Below are positions 14,062 through 14,946 of a stretch of 14,946 nucleotides of DNA, one piece after another. The position numbers were made by a program, and so were the translations under genes. Origin of the DNA: Bacteroidia bacterium (GTDB lineage: Bacteria > Bacteroidota > Bacteroidia > B-17B0 > Aurantibacillaceae); assembly GCA_026418315.1 (NCBI GenBank), contig JAOABO010000029.1:1-14946 (forward strand). Direction: 5' to 3'. The notes under the pieces are model-generated. The model was not told where the DNA came from and ran no database searches. It saw nothing but the letters and a program-made list of their open reading frames with translations. Position 1 is the first letter of the stretch. Each line of letters opens with the position of its first letter.

Positions 14062-14946
14062 ATGTCTTACTTTAAATTAAAAACCATTACTACTACTATC
14101 GGAGATTTAAAGATGGGTGGAGAGCATCCTATTCGTGTACAAAGTATGACGACTGCCGATACTATGAATACCAATACTGTAGTGGAAGAATGTATCCGAT
14201 TGATTAAGGCAGGATGTGAAATGATTCGCATTACTGCACCCAATTTGAAGGATGCGGAAAATCTTCAAAACATAAAAAAAGAATTGAGTAAAAGAGGATA
14301 TAAAGTTCCTTTGTGTGCAGATATTCATTATACTCCTAACGCAGCAGAGCTAGCTGCACGAATAGTGGAAAAAGTAAGAATTAATCCGGGTAATTATGCA
14401 GATAAGAAAAAATTTGAATACAAAGAATATTCTGACAGGGAATACAACAATGAATTAGAAAGAATCAGAGAAAAATTTTTACCACTTATTAAAGTTTGTA
14501 AAGAATACGGAACTGCTTTAAGGATTGGTACTAATCATGGTTCATTGAGTGATAGAATTTTAAGCCGATATGGAGACACTCCATTAGGGATGGTTGAAAG
14601 CGCCATGGAATTTGTAAGAATATGCGAAGAAGAAAATTTCAGAAATCTGGTTATATCCATGAAAGCAAGTAATCCTTTAGTTATGATTGATGCTTATCGA
14701 CTGCTGGTGCAAACCATGATTAGAAATGGCACACTCTATCCTCTCCATCTTGGTGTAACGGAAGCAGGCGATGGTGAAGATGGCCGTATCAAATCGGCCA
14801 TTGGAATAGGCACACTATTAGAAGATGGAATTGGAGATACGGTTCGTGTATCGCTTACAGAACCTGCAGAGAACGAAATTCCTGCTGCACAAAAATTAGT
14901 CAAACCTTATAATGATTTTTTAGAAAAAAATAAAAATACCCTCCCA
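14062..14946 (+). CDS. ispG: 4-hydroxy-3-methylbut-2-enyl diphosphate synthase IspG, N-terminal part (cut by window edge)
   Basis: IspG (GcpE) is an iron-sulfur enzyme that converts methylerythritol cyclodiphosphate to HMBPP, the penultimate step of the non-mevalonate isoprenoid pathway. The frame is open for 295 codons to the window end. Motifs of the TIM-barrel domain are clear: IRVQSMTTADTMNT (24-37), MIRITAPN (54-61), VPLCADIHYTP (82-92), VRINPGNY (105-112), RIGTNHGSLSDR (154-165), PLHLGVTEAGDGEDGRIKSA (227-246) and GIGDTVRVSLT (256-266). The segment after PGNY (about 113-150) is longer than in E. coli IspG, and residues beyond 266 do not move straight into the iron-sulfur domain, which fits the long form found in Bacteroidota, Chlamydiae and plants. 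The cluster-binding cysteines lie beyond the window. The upstream bases (aaaacaaaaaata) have no Shine-Dalgarno site. Confidence 0.95.
   Translation, partial: MSYFKLKTITTTIGDLKMGGEHPIRVQSMTTADTMNTNTVVEECIRLIKAGCEMIRITAPNLKDAENLQNIKKELSKRGYKVPLCADIHYTPNAAELAARIVEKVRINPGNYADKKKFEYKEYSDREYNNELERIREKFLPLIKVCKEYGTALRIGTNHGSLSDRILSRYGDTPLGMVESAMEFVRICEEENFRNLVISMKASNPLVMIDAYRLLVQTMIRNGTLYPLHLGVTEAGDGEDGRIKSAIGIGTLLEDGIGDTVRVSLTEPAENEIPAAQKLVKPYNDFLEKNKNTLP

Noticed and set aside
14107..14328. 73-codon minus-strand reading frame
   Set aside because: It lies wholly antisense to the well-supported ispG frame, has no promoter element and no recognisable protein features.

Overview
The window is the core ribosomal-protein locus of a low-GC member of the Bacteroidota, followed by one secreted protein gene and the start of an isoprenoid gene. 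Four things point to Bacteroidota: promoter elements of the TAnnTTTG type, almost no Shine-Dalgarno sequences, a type IX secretion (T9SS) C-terminal sorting domain, and lineage-typical ribosomal protein signatures (L2 with DHPMGGGEGR, L3 with GASSDPS). I cannot name the genus from the sequence.

Layout. Positions 1 to 12721, all on the minus strand, hold one unbroken head-to-tail cluster. In transcription order it reads rpsL, rpsG, fusA (str group); rpsJ, rplC, rplD, rplW, rplB, rpsS, rplV, rpsC, rplP, rpmC, rpsQ (S10 group); rplN, rplX, rplE, rpsN, rpsH, rplF, rplR, rpsE, rpmD, rplO and the first 76 codons of secY (spc group). That is 23 ribosomal proteins, elongation factor G and the SecY translocon subunit. 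Most gaps are 3 to 46 bases; the single exception is 73 bases between rplR and rpsE. tuf is absent between fusA and rpsJ. A good promoter (12756-12788) lies just upstream of rpsL and probably drives the whole set; a weaker internal promoter candidate precedes rpsE.

Positions 12764 to 12923 are AT-rich DNA with no gene that I can see beyond the -33 part of the rpsL promoter. A strong hairpin terminator (12924-12959) closes the upstream minus-strand gene at 12982-13944, a signal-peptide protein with a T9SS sorting tail and an otherwise unrecognised beta-rich body. A 117-base divergent intergenic region (13945-14061) carries back-to-back TAnnTTTG elements and a 24-base perfect palindrome, and the plus strand then begins ispG (non-mevalonate isoprenoid pathway), which runs off the window end.

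The genes of the main cluster work together: small and large subunit proteins, the translocation GTPase and the membrane channel that receives nascent proteins are made from one transcription unit. I found no mobile element, CRISPR array, tRNA, rRNA or novel multi-gene system. The points worth a second look are regulatory (the palindrome, the internal promoter candidate, the lack of Shine-Dalgarno sites) and lineage-specific residues in L2 and L3.
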